Below, piece after piece: positions 21,862 to 31,632 of a stretch of 64,000 bases of DNA (position 1 is its first letter; the number at the start of each line of letters is the position of its first letter). The notes below the pieces were generated by a model that worked only from the letters and a program-made list of their open reading frames with translations, searched no databases and was not told the DNA's origin. The translations under genes were made by a program, and so were the position numbers. The DNA is from Rachicladosporium sp. CCFEE 5018 (taxonomy: Eukaryota; Ascomycota; Dothideomycetes; Cladosporiales; Cladosporiaceae): positions 310,001 through 374,000 of the forward strand of contig KZ111161.1 of NCBI GenBank assembly GCA_002077045.2. Reading direction: 5' to 3'.

Positions 21862-22102
21862 TCACAGCCTGCCTCGCCTCCCGTCTTCGGCGATCTTCAG
21901 CACCGGCCTGAGGGCTCCAGCTTTCTCGAACAAGCCTCCCAGGCCTGTCTCACGTCCTCTCGCGTCTTCAAGTCTGAATCATTGCTCCGCAGACTTGATC
22001 CGATGGGGGTGGACTCTATCTAGGAGCTCATAGTCGCGCGTGACAACGCCACTGTTGCTGCTGGAATGCCTCCAGAGATTCCAGAACCTGGTGAAGTTGT
22101 CC
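21862..22102 (-). pseudogene. NmrA-like gene, 3' remnant, block 1
   Basis: About 80 codons that match the C-terminal end of the NmrA-like gene of block 2 (60309-60549), including the stop codon. Past about 22102 the match stops abruptly, so the first three quarters of the gene are missing. The remnant also has substitutions and no start. It shows that the ancestral block carried the gene and that block 1 lost it by deletion. Confidence 0.8.
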
Positions 22103-22591
22103 TACTTATCGTATGCACTACTATTACATGATCGAAACGTGAGCCGATGTTTGCTGCTTTATCGTAGGTCGATTAGTGATCAAGTACCACCTCTCTGTCA
22201 GTGCTGTGTTCAAAGGTCGACAACTCACGAACGGCCGTAAGTCGAGCAGCGGCCGAATGCGCTGTTCACCATATGGCTAGTTCCGTGACAGTGTATGGCG
22301 GTCGCTTCACCTTGAACGACCTATCTCCGCCTCTCCAGGGTTTCGAAACGTTCGTCACTGCACTCCCAGCTCATCTGCGTAAGCAGAATGGTACACTGCC
22401 GCGTCCGTGAGAGTGCAGAATCTAGCGCGGACGCCTTCATAATGGTACTGTCCCTAATAGGCGTTGCGTGATAGGACGGAGTGGTGCGAATATGGCTATC
22501 ACAGCATAGGAGCATGCAGACATATGAAGAAGTGGAGGTAAGCTTTCGTCAGTCGTATCGATACACCCACTCAGTGTGTACCTCTTCTGTA
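22103..22591. other. Rearranged spacer at the NmrA deletion
   Basis: Sequence mostly without a counterpart in block 2, apart from a short shared stretch around ACGGCCGTAAGTCGAGCAG (22233; 61626 in block 2). No gene seen. Confidence 0.5.
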
Positions 22592-24652
22592 TCACAACAT
22601 CAACAATCCAGCAAGCCCGAGTCCCAGCACCATCGCCTGAACGCTGACAATCATCAGTCTGCCTGCACCACTAGCGCTCTGTGTCGAGGCTGCAGATGCC
22701 GGACTTGCACTTGTGATGCTCTCAGCCGTGACACTACTTTCCTGACTCTCGCCGCTTGTCGACGTCGTAGCCTTGACAATGCCAGTCTCACCTGCACTCA
22801 TCACTTCGGTCCCGATGGTGACTGCGGGACCGCCTTGTGATGCGGTTATTGCGGCGGTAGAATCGCTGTACACCCACGCACCTGCCGCGACAGAAGACCA
22901 GGTGCCTGGCTGTTCGCCAGCGTCTGAAGCTGAGCTCGTTCCGCCTCCTGAGCTTGTCGATGTCGCCATTGCACCACTCCCCTCGCTTCCGGAGACTTGG
23001 AAGACGGGCACATTAGGGATGGTACCACCGGCTGTCAGAGTTGTCTGATCGCCGACCCACACAGCTGAGCCGTCAGTGGCTGTGATGACAGTGTGGACAG
23101 TCGTGCCGATGAGAACTTCGTTCGTTGGTGTGGGACTGTACTCAGTAGAACCAGCATAGTCCCCGCCAGCTGCGGTTGATGAAGCTTGCGTATACATCGC
23201 ACTACCATCCCCACCACTCTGCTCAAAGGGCTCTGCAGTGAAGTGCTGAGCCGATCCTGTTCTCAAAACACTTCTAATGCCAGTCTCCTGGGCTCCTTGA
23301 GGTGCATACGGAAAAGCCGGACTTGCAGGCGTGCTCTCCGCGATACCGCTGCTCGTTGTCGTCGCACCGGGTCCCCACGAAGGCAGCGCAAGCGAGTCCT
23401 GCGCCGTGAGAGCGATTGGCGGATCCCAAGCACCGTCTGGGTGTATAACGCAATCGTCGCCCCAGATTCTCCGAATAGCCGAAGTCATAGTCTGAGGTGG
23501 TAGTATCTGCGGCTGGTAATCGCCCCATATCGTGCTCTGATACTGGCTCAGAGTACGGAACACGTATTGGTCGTAGACCACCGCATTATTCAAGCCGCCG
23601 AAGTAAGCTGCTGCAGGGACCTGCTGGTAGCAGTCATCTCCGGCCCCATCCGCGATAGTGTAGTTGGTACTATTGGTGGAGAAACATTGGTAGTTCAAGT
23701 CTGCAAAATTGAACCTGTGGTGAGTGAACAGCGCACGGAATCCCCGAACTGATGTTACTTCGGAGGGGTTCACTGGCACAATTGTGGCGTTGATTGTTCG
23801 TCCGCATTGATCGGCTCTCGACATGTGGCCGAAGGAGATAGCCACCGAGGGAGAGGTGATAGTAATGCCGTCTGTGACAAAGCTTTTCGGAGCAGTAGGA
23901 GTAGGCGTTATCGTCGCAGCGGTCTTGTTGCACAGATCGCCGGAGCCTTCGACAGTAGTGACGGGCCAGTACATGAGCCTGGCAGTCGACGCCACGATCA
24001 TGCAATTATCGCACTCTCGGCCTGCACTCCCTGTAGAATAAGAGACCGGAGGTACTGAAGTCACGGTGCACAAAGGAGCACCTCTATCAAGGAAGCCAGC
24101 CGCGGAGAGAGATGAATCGAAGGCACTCGACAGCGCCACGCAATCATCTGGCTGTATACTGCAAGGTTGTGGCGGATAGGTCGCTTCCGGTTGCAGCGTC
24201 GCTGTTATTGTATTCGTCCACGAGTCTGTTTTCAGGTATGTACGGCCTGCCTTCGCTGTCGTCCTGCCGACCACTCTTGGGTACCCGTCGCAAAGGGTGA
24301 TTACCGACGTGACCTTCGTCGTCCCTGGCGCTTCCGAGCCGTATGTGATCGCTGAGGCGAATGTGCTGGTCTCTCTCTCCCCGCTCGCCCATCTCCATGA
24401 AACTGAATTGCTGTTCCATACTGAAAGTGCGCTATCACAACTCGAAGCGTACGCAGATCCTGTGCCCGTGCTGACTGGAGCACCCCCGGTCGTGCGATTC
24501 GCGCTGCTCGATGGTGTGCCCGTCACGCCAGCTCCTGGGGCTATGTAGTCTCCTACTCTCGCGGGCTCGGGATTTGGAAAGGCGGAGACATGGTGATCGT
24601 CCAGAAAACACAGAACGAGGGCGATCAACGACGGTGGTAAGGAAAGCAACAT
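22592..24652 (-). CDS. Large Ser/Thr-rich GPI-type cell-surface protein, block 1
   Basis: Single-exon gene of 686 residues. An N-terminal signal peptide (SLIALVLCFLDDHHVSAFP) is followed by a Cys-containing ectodomain with many N-glycosylation sequons, a paired-Cys stretch CDGYPRVVGRT and CSIQPDDCVAL, then a Ser/Thr/Gly-rich stalk from about residue 440. The last 20 residues are hydrophobic (MIVSVQAMVLGLGLAGLLML) after a small-residue patch (ASGAGR), the layout of a GPI attachment signal. I do not recognise a catalytic domain. It is probably a wall- or membrane-anchored glycoprotein. The block-2 copy has a 16-bp deletion. Confidence 0.8.
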   Translation of the reverse strand: MLLSLPPSLIALVLCFLDDHHVSAFPNPEPARVGDYIAPGAGVTGTPSSSANRTTGGAPVSTGTGSAYASSCDSALSVWNSNSVSWRWASGERETSTFASAITYGSEAPGTTKVTSVITLCDGYPRVVGRTTAKAGRTYLKTDSWTNTITATLQPEATYPPQPCSIQPDDCVALSSAFDSSLSAAGFLDRGAPLCTVTSVPPVSYSTGSAGRECDNCMIVASTARLMYWPVTTVEGSGDLCNKTAATITPTPTAPKSFVTDGITITSPSVAISFGHMSRADQCGRTINATIVPVNPSEVTSVRGFRALFTHHRFNFADLNYQCFSTNSTNYTIADGAGDDCYQQVPAAAYFGGLNNAVVYDQYVFRTLSQYQSTIWGDYQPQILPPQTMTSAIRRIWGDDCVIHPDGAWDPPIALTAQDSLALPSWGPGATTTSSGIAESTPASPAFPYAPQGAQETGIRSVLRTGSAQHFTAEPFEQSGGDGSAMYTQASSTAAGGDYAGSTEYSPTPTNEVLIGTTVHTVITATDGSAVWVGDQTTLTAGGTIPNVPVFQVSGSEGSGAMATSTSSGGGTSSASDAGEQPGTWSSVAAGAWVYSDSTAAITASQGGPAVTIGTEVMSAGETGIVKATTSTSGESQESSVTAESITSASPASAASTQSASGAGRLMIVSVQAMVLGLGLAGLLML

Positions 24653-24999
24653 CGCGGAAAGCCAACAGTCCTATTAAACGCCTTGTGCTCGAAACGACAG
24701 TCTGGAGAAACAACTTTGAACGTAAGAAACATACCTACCGCACTACTCCATCTTCGACCGCGGATGTCCACTGACTAGCATGTCTCAATTCTTGGGCGTC
24801 GGCCCGGTATGACGTGAAAATGGGCGAGGAGAGTTCGACAAGACGATGCACGGTCGAGAAGTTTACGTGACGAATACGACGCCAAGTCTGGGTCGATCGC
24901 CGCTTCCGAGAGCTTACTCAGGTGGCTATTTATGATTGACATAAAGTACGATCGACATTTACTGCTATATACAAGGCACAGTCGGCTCGTGCCACGATA
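24653..24999. other. Intergenic, no gene seen
   Basis: Promoter side of the GPI-protein gene and 3' side of the PAP2 gene. Nothing else visible. Confidence 0.5.
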
Positions 25000-25950
25000 T
25001 CAACGACCATCTCGTCTGACGATACTGTCTCGCTCATCCGCGATGCTGAAGCGCTCCTCAGTCGTATCATACGCCTCTTCTTCATCTCGTACGCGCTGAA
25101 ACCCGGCTTTGCCACCTGCGGTCCCAGCGACAAAAGGTGTGTATGCCTCGTCGCAGTTGTCCGCCGACAGACTGGGGTAGTACCTTCGCCAATTGAAATA
25201 AGTGATTCCGAATCCTAGCAACGACCCGGCGATCACGTCTTCAACTGCATGCCGGTAGTCGGCCAGCCGGCTCGCTGCTATCATAGCCGCGCCGACGAGA
25301 GGAGCCATGCAGAGTATGACCGTCAGATGCGATGCACGCGGTCGGAGGCAGTGCGTTTGCGAGGCGAAGAAAAGTGATAACCAGCCCAGCCCTGCGAATG
25401 CGAAGCTACTGTGGCCGCTTGGGAAAGACCGCCACCCATCATTGAGCAAGTGATGGTTGTTCTCCGTGCAAACAGATATCGTGACCAGTACATTGACTGG
25501 TGTTCCTGCCTCCGCGCTGCAGCGGGCGAGCAGATCTGGCCGTGGCCGTCCAATCGCGTCCTTGAACACGTCCGTCAAGAAGGACGTGCTGATCAGCGAG
25601 ATCAACAGCCCCAGTATCGTGACATGCGCCTTGTGTAGATCCGGTCGCAATGCTAAATTCCAAAGCAGCGTCGCGATCGCCGGCACTCCGAGCGAGTATA
25701 CGAACAACATCGAAGGTGGCACTCTTTCGGGGTCCGCGTGCGGGTGTTGTATCCTCGGATCGCTAAGTAAGAACATTTGCTCGAATGGCTCATCAAATGT
25801 CTTCATGATGGCATACAGTGCGAACAGTATTGCTAGACCTGCATAATCGCTGGCATAGCTTAGGGACCAGTACTTCTGTGTTATCTCGCGGAGGCTCGAG
25901 GGGGTTTGCTTCGGTTTGCGGCCATCGTGATGGCTCTCGGAGCCGGGCAT
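25000..25950 (-). CDS. PAP2-family lipid phosphatase (Dpp1/Lpp1-like)
   Basis: Integral membrane phosphatase of 316 residues that would dephosphorylate phosphatidate, diacylglycerol pyrophosphate or related lipids. All three PAP2 signature motifs are present: KDAIGRPRP (residues 130-138), PSGH (177-180) and SRLADYRHAVED (227-238), with the catalytic His of motifs 2 and 3. Six hydrophobic segments fit the family topology, with a polar N-terminus and a hydrophilic C-terminal tail rich in acidic residues. Length is normal for fungal Dpp1-type enzymes. The start MPGSESHHD is the first ATG in frame. Confidence 0.92.
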   Translation of the reverse strand: MPGSESHHDGRKPKQTPSSLREITQKYWSLSYASDYAGLAILFALYAIMKTFDEPFEQMFLLSDPRIQHPHADPERVPPSMLFVYSLGVPAIATLLWNLALRPDLHKAHVTILGLLISLISTSFLTDVFKDAIGRPRPDLLARCSAEAGTPVNVLVTISVCTENNHHLLNDGWRSFPSGHSSFAFAGLGWLSLFFASQTHCLRPRASHLTVILCMAPLVGAAMIAASRLADYRHAVEDVIAGSLLGFGITYFNWRRYYPSLSADNCDEAYTPFVAGTAGGKAGFQRVRDEEEAYDTTEERFSIADERDSIVRRDGR

Positions 25951-26282
25951 GCTCCGGTCGTGGGTGAGATCTCGAAGCTCCAGGTCTCTCTATTGCTGCC
26001 CGGACTCTTGGTGGTGCGATTTCAGAAGGTGATGAACGGAGGCGTGTAGAATTGCGTCAAGGGAATACAAAGTAGGCCAGACCCCTGTTCAGGTCGAGAC
26101 CCACTTCTCCGTGATCTGCTGAAGCCTAATTTGAGCCGCACAGATAAAGTGAACGATCTCCGGTTATAACACAGCAGCTACGACCCGCACGGATCAACTC
26201 AGACTACTACTCCATTTAATTCCAAGAGCGTCGCATATGGAGACTTGCTCGTCACCTTGAGTATGTAACACGACAAATCAGC

Positions 26283-27035
26283 ATGGCGGAGCAGCAAGCG
26301 CCCAAGCATTTCTACCCAGCACCTCCCTTCTTCTACACTCAATTCACTCAGTCGAACCTTACACAACTCAGCGAGATCCGCCGAGAGCAGTCGCAGAACA
26401 CTCGTGATGGCGACGCAGTCGGTTCAGCTACTCTCGACATCACATCGATCCCGCAAGTACTTCGCTATCTCATCCCTCCGGAGCCACCAGCCAATGGCAA
26501 AGCTCGCGCCTTCAATACTGAAGTCGGGCTCGACATCCCGCCCCAGACGCTAGCAGACCACAACGTTGATTCTCTCGTACCCGACACTCCCGAAACCCGC
26601 AACAATCCCCAGCCCTATCTCATCTCCCTCGCCCGGTCAACGCTTACAACTTTTCTCGCACTCGCTGGTGTACTGTCAGAAGATCCGACCCAATATGCCG
26701 AGAAGACTGAAGACTTGAGAATGCTGTTGTACAACATGCATGAGCTGATCAATCAGTACCGACCGCATCAGGCTAGGGAGACGCTGATCTTGATGATGGA
26801 GGAGAGGGTTGAGAGGTTAAGGGGTGAGATTAGGGATATTGGAGAGGCGAGGGTGAAGGTTGAGGGGATGTTGCGAGGGATGGCAGAGGTGGGCGAGCAG
26901 CAGGGAGATGTTGGCGTGATTGGGATAAATGGGGAACGACCAGCTGGGGCCGTGAAAGATGACGCCAGGCGAGAGAAGCAAAGGGCGGCGTGGAAGGCGC
27001 TACAGGCGATGGAGAGCACAGACGATGTGACATGA
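26283..27035 (+). CDS. med7: Mediator complex subunit 7
   Basis: Single-exon gene of 250 residues. FYPAPPFFYTQFT near the N-terminus, LDITSIPQVLRYLIPPEPP and the helical C-terminal half (LRMLLYNMHELINQYRPHQARE, then LILMMEERVERL) are the hallmark of Med7. Med7 pairs with Med21 in the middle module of Mediator and links gene-specific factors to RNA polymerase II in the nucleus. The length and the YRPHQARE motif are as expected. It is divergent from the PAP2 gene with about 330 bp between the starts. Confidence 0.94.
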   Translation: MAEQQAPKHFYPAPPFFYTQFTQSNLTQLSEIRREQSQNTRDGDAVGSATLDITSIPQVLRYLIPPEPPANGKARAFNTEVGLDIPPQTLADHNVDSLVPDTPETRNNPQPYLISLARSTLTTFLALAGVLSEDPTQYAEKTEDLRMLLYNMHELINQYRPHQARETLILMMEERVERLRGEIRDIGEARVKVEGMLRGMAEVGEQQGDVGVIGINGERPAGAVKDDARREKQRAAWKALQAMESTDDVT

Positions 27036-27197
27036 AGACACTTTAACAAGCCTTTACAATCATGCATGCGACGATACTACCACCACGCGATCTCACACTG
27101 GCACGACGGACATTCCAGGTCAGCTGGTTATAAGCGCGACGCGTTCCAACTCCTACCAAGGGACGAGGCTATTGACTGCAACGTCATGTGCTCCCGA

Positions 27198-27615
27198 CTA
27201 CTTGTCCTGGATCTGCGCACGCGTTGACTGCGCCTTCTGCTCGGCATTAGCAGCAGCATTAGCGCCGAGGTTGCCGGCTGCCACGCCTGGCAAAGTGTCA
27301 GAAAGATGGAATGCCTCGACATCGACTACGAACTCACCTTTCACAGCGGAGTGCTCCTCCTTGCGCTCTGTCACGGTGCCATCTGCGTCGTCCGTGTCTT
27401 TACTCGACTTGCTCGAGAAGACACCACGGAGGGCACCTAGCACGTTCAGATTCAGGCCGGCCTGTAGCATTGTGTCAGGAGCGATAAGGAGCGGGCCCTA
27501 TATATGGCAGTCGACTCACACTTGCGCTTGCCTTCGAGCTCTGCTCGTGGTGCTCATACTCGACGGAATCGCCAACGTCAGTGGTGGACCTCTTCGAAAC
27601 GGTGTCTGATGGCAT
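27198..27615 (-). CDS. Small polar protein, three exons, no known family
   Basis: Exons 27615-27520, 27461-27338 and 27286-27198 encode 102 residues. Intron 1 (58 bp) is GTGAGT...CTACAG. Intron 2 (51 bp) is GTGAGT...TTGCCAG with a CTGAC branch site; it has no stop and is a multiple of three, so it could be misread as coding. The spliced protein starts MPSDTVSKRSTTDVGD, is rich in Ser, Lys, Asp and Ala, and ends AEQKAQSTRAQIQDK. No signal peptide or membrane helix. I do not recognise a family; a stress- or conidiation-type small protein is a guess only. The two good introns support a real gene. Confidence 0.65.
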
Positions 27616-28286
27616 AGCTGAGAGGTGAGATGAGAACGTGAAGTATCAGGAGACAGCCACGGTGAGGTTGACGAGTGGAGCTAGATGTGGACAAAACGCT
27701 ATAGTGTTCTATCACTCGTATGGGCAGCTTGGGTTCTATCTCACCACGGCTGCAGTAGTGAGGTCTCACAGCAAGGCGATGTTATCTGCCAAGACCCAGC
27801 CAATCCTGGTAGTTCTTGCGTCATCGCCCAACTGACTTCCAACATCACCTTTCAATATTCCAATTCGCTTCACGTTCGCTTCTCATGCAGGCACTGATGA
27901 CATAAGCGACAACACTGCGTTGCTGTAGAATAGCACCGCATCGTCGTAGATATGCACTATCTCGGTCCAACATGATGGTCCGTGAGAGGAGTCGAGGCTG
28001 CTGACTCAGGTCACGTATTTAGGCGCGGCTGACACAGGCGGCGCATTTAGTGCGAGCCTCTGCGGAGAACCGGATGGGGGACCACGCGATCGACTCGGTT
28101 GCATATTGCGCAACTTCCATGCGTTTCAACCTCGATTTCCCCAAGCAATTCTTCGACGCAACCCGCGACGACCTCCTCCAGCAAGCACACGAAATCGACA
28201 GTAGGCGTCGCTAGGGAGGAGTGACTTTGCGCAGCAATCTTTGCCCGTGAGTGAGCATGTGAGCGTCCACGGTCCACACCGCCAAC
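27616..28286. other. Divergent promoter region, no gene seen
   Basis: Between the small three-exon gene and the membrane-protein gene. No convincing frames. Confidence 0.45.
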
Positions 28287-29448
28287 ATGGCCGTCCAAGA
28301 CTCATTCGCGCGTCTCGAGGACACGACCTCGTTCTTCTCCGGCAAGTTCGATGTCCCGGCAGTGGTCATTACGATATGCTGCGCTCTCGCAATCTACAAT
28401 GCGATCGAGCTTCTGCTGCTCATCTTCACAACATTCCGTCGCTTCAAGGGCTTATATTTCTGGTCGCTTCTCATTGCAAGCTTTGGCGTGCTGCCGTACA
28501 CGCTGGGCTTCATGATTGAGTACTTCAAGCTTACTGCGCAGCTGGCTGGACTCATTCTCACACTGTTTGGATGGCCGGCAATGGTGACGGGGCAGTCTTT
28601 GGTGCTGTATTCGAGACTGCATGTGGTGCTTGGAGAGGCTCATCATAAGACTCTGAGATCTGTTCTGTGGATGATCATTGTGAATGGCGTGGTGCTGCAC
28701 GTCTCTACTATGGGTACGTTGATCACACTGGAGAAGCCCTGGATGCGAACACTGACACGCGCGCACAGTGGCAGTCTTCGGCGCATACTACGCACATCAA
28801 GCACCCGACTTCGCTCCGGCGTACAAGGTCGTCGAGAAGATCCAAATGACGATCTTCACGGTTCAAGAATTCATTATCTCAGGTCTCTACGTATGGGGTA
28901 CACTGAACATCCTAAGGACCACTGCAGCGAGGCGGCGCACCTCCAGGATCCTGTGGCAACTCTTCAGCATCAACGTCCTGATCGTGATCATGGACATCGC
29001 GCTTCTCGTTGTCGAGTTTCAAGACCGTCACGTCATTGAGCAAGCCATCAAGCAAGTCGTGTACAGTGTCAAGCTCAAAATGGAGTTTGCGATCCTGAGC
29101 AAGCTTGTCGGCATCGCGAGAGGTGCTGGTGCTCAAGTGGCTCTCACAGCAGCATTCAACGAGTATGACGAGTTTGTGGACCCGGACGGTGACGAGATGA
29201 CTGTCAGAACACTCGATCAGACGCCTTGTCACAGGCCTATCTCCATGAGGCAGCAATCGAAGCCCAAGATCGACGGCGTGGACCATGTCGAGTTCCGAGC
29301 TGACTCTGCTGATCTTGGTCCCGACAGCGAACTTGCTGTGATCACTAGGAATATCTCGGCAGGATCAGCGATGACACACGATGCACAGCGGAAACGAAGC
29401 GTTCTGGAAACTGATCTTTACGCAAGCGCAATGAGAGATGTTGGATGA
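28287..29448 (+). CDS. DUF7703-like seven-helix integral membrane protein
   Basis: Two exons, 28287-28713 and 28769-29448, encode 368 residues; the intron is GTACGT...GCACAG and splicing gives VSTMVAVFGAYY. Seven hydrophobic segments lie in the first ~250 residues (VVITICCALAIYNAIELLLLIF is the first). Phrases such as GWPAMVTGQSLVLYSRLHVV and FTVQEFIISGLYVWGTL match fungal membrane proteins now grouped as DUF7703. A hydrophilic C-terminal tail of about 110 residues with DEFVDPDGDEMTVRTLD is typical. The topology resembles a receptor, but no ligand or coupling is known. Confidence 0.75.
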
Positions 29449-29603
29449 AGCATCTTCTCGCATGAGAATGCTACAATGATATTGGCCTAGCTGTATATGC
29501 ACATGCCTTAGTCTCAGTCTCCGGAGCAATCGTCGCGCTCCTATGCTACCTTCATGAAGATCAGCACAGCGAGGTCGATGTGCGAGGTCGCTGGAAATAG
29601 GGC

Positions 29604-30455
29604 TCACCACCACTGCCACCAGGGCTTGGTAGTCTTTGGTGTGGAAGCCGCAGCTATTGCCGACGTGGAAGCTGCAGGTTGAGTCGACGTTGTAGCTGGC
29701 GTGCTGGTAGTGGGAGTCGATCCTGTGGTCGAGGCACTGCCCGAGCTTGTGCCAGCCTGCTGCGCGATGAACTGGGCACCAGCTGTTGTATCGCCATTGG
29801 AGGTGTAGGAGAGATGTGCGGCACTGATCGAGAAAGTTCCACCCTCGCAAACACCGTCGCCACTCGCTGGGAATTGCTGGTCAGCCTTACCACTCCAGCT
29901 CGACGGGTCATACAGCACGACATACCACAGAAACTCCTTCACCTTTCTCGCGGGCAGGCTACCAACAGATTGCCTTAGCAATGGGTCCCCAAATAATACT
30001 GCAGAGCTCACGCTATCCGGCGACAATCCGGCAGACTTGACAGCATAGTGTGTGACGGTTCCTCCCTGGCTGTAGCCGCTAATGGCGATCTTGGTGTTCG
30101 GGCACTGCGACAATGCCTGCTTAGCAAGTGACGCCATGACTGGTCCGCCACCCGACCCCATGTTCGCGTTGGATGCGATTGTGGCCTCGTAGTCAACCCC
30201 CTGGATCGCTACACCGGAAGCGCCGAGCTGGGAGATCAGTGCCTTAGCGAGCGCAGGACCGACGCTGGAGCCCATATTGCCAGACTCGGTGGAGCCCCGC
30301 GCGAAGATGAGGGTGACCGGCGCGCAGATCTTGTTGACGACATCATTGGCTGTATTGCCGCCGTTGTAGCTTGTGCCGGCGCGCTTCTCCAGCGGCGCTG
30401 CGTTGGCGATGGTCGCCACGGAGGCAAGGATCGGGATTGTGGCGGTGAGCTTCAT
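29604..30455 (-). CDS. Cutinase-family serine esterase
   Basis: Secreted hydrolase of ester bonds such as those of cutin. Up to 283 residues: signal peptide (MKLTATIPILASVATIANA), FARGSTESGNMG (oxyanion region), nucleophile Ser129 in GYSQG, LFGDP, Asp200 in SGDGVC and His214 in AAHLSY. A Ser/Thr linker leads to an odd WWQWW terminus. Residues 172-193 (about 29877-29942) do not fit the family and may be a 66-bp intron (GTGAAG...GACCAG) that is a multiple of three without a stop; its removal would give LPARKQFPASGDGVC, close to other cutinases. The donor is weak and the branch-like CTGAC is too near the end, so I leave both models open. In both, the Cys usually found just before ASGD is Pro, so one family disulfide is missing. 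Confidence 0.85.
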   Translation of the reverse strand: MKLTATIPILASVATIANAAPLEKRAGTSYNGGNTANDVVNKICAPVTLIFARGSTESGNMGSSVGPALAKALISQLGASGVAIQGVDYEATIASNANMGSGGGPVMASLAKQALSQCPNTKIAISGYSQGGTVTHYAVKSAGLSPDSVSSAVLFGDPLLRQSVGSLPARKVKEFLWYVVLYDPSSWSGKADQQFPASGDGVCEGGTFSISAAHLSYTSNGDTTAGAQFIAQQAGTSSGSASTTGSTPTTSTPATTSTQPAASTSAIAAASTPKTTKPWWQWW

Positions 30456-31632
30456 GTTGGCGAAGGTTTAAAGAGCCGGGAATTTCGGCTGCGATTGGAA
30501 CTGAAGGGGAAATGAAGACCAAGTGCCAGATTTGTGAAGATGGGTAATGAGCGACAGTTACTTCACAAGTAAATGACTGGCGGAAAAGCTGGAGTATGCC
30601 TTGATGGGATTTGGACTTGCTCAAATAGCTCTCCACGATCCCTATTCTCTGCTATTCGCATCGACCGAGCCGCGGCGGCTGACGACTGATGCCGGCCACA
30701 TCACAGCATAGCGTGTTTGAGAGTCGACGCGATGTGGAACAGCTTGCGTCTGCGATGTCGATAACGTTGCCGGATCTCTGTACCGCCTCGGCAGGATCCA
30801 TGGGCCATGCGGTCGTCGCCCGGTTTAGATCCGGCGATCGTGGCGAATGCCATCTGGTGCATGACGGACCTGGTTGCTCGGTGTACGCATCGTGTCAGCG
30901 CCGAGCGCAACCGAGTTTCAGTGTGCCCTGGGCAGGCGTTGTCATCGGGCGTTCCCGTTCAATGCTGAATCGCGATCTGATGGCCGCTGGGGCCAAGACC
31001 ATGATTTCATATCCTTGGGATATCAAGATGAGATAGCAACATCCGCTCTGAGAGAATCCTTTCCAGGAATTTGCTCAAAGCATTCTACGAATATTGGCTC
31101 ACGGTGTCTCTCTCCCACAACGTTGCATTCCCACGATCTTTTCACGTGGCATCAGAGCGCATATTCCCAAACAGCCGAGGCTGTGTATCAAGACGAGTCA
31201 GGTACATCTTGCATGAACCTGCAATCAGTGGAAGGCTGAAACGCACAGCGAGTCGGATGTGGAGTTCGATCCTCAGTTTTGGCAGACCTGAGACATGAGA
31301 TCGCAGCCACGCCTCCTACTCAATGTCATGATCATGCATACCTGCAATCCAACACCTCGGCACAAGTTGTGGCGGTTCATGATTCTCGTAGATGTGCTAG
31401 TCAAGTAGGGTAGTTGAGACGTACGGCGTATCAGGTAGGTCGGCGTGGCAATTCCCACGTCCCTCATGATCCTACTACCTTCCCAGAAACAGTCCCAATA
31501 TGCATTGGGTATCTATGAAGTGGTCCTAAAGGAACGAACCTGACGAGATCTCGTCGGAAAAGAAAGACGCGCAAGTCCTGCAGAACTACTGGCAACAGCC
31601 TGTGACTGCCGAACATCGCTTCACCGCGAGCT
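30456..31632. other. Intergenic, no gene seen
   Basis: About 1.2 kb. Frames of up to 121 codons occur but have no recognisable composition, motif or splice structure. Confidence 0.5.

Larger units (their letters stand above)
11135..24644. repeat. Segmental duplication, block 1
   Basis: This stretch is collinear with 49565-64000. The shared order is SDR exon 3, A1 protease, S53 protease, MFS transporter, TetX-like monooxygenase, NmrA-like gene (remnant here) and GPI-type protein, all in the same orientation. By eye, coding parts differ at a few percent of positions, mostly at third codon positions, and intergenic parts carry more substitutions and small indels. The left limit is set by the gap in block 2 and the right limit by the window end, so the true extent is unknown. 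Copy 1 is shorter mainly because most of the NmrA gene is missing. Confidence 0.95.

Noticed and set aside
22103..22591. A new gene replacing NmrA in block 1
   Set aside because: Frames in this spacer are short, lack features and are not shared with block 2; it looks like rearranged spacer.
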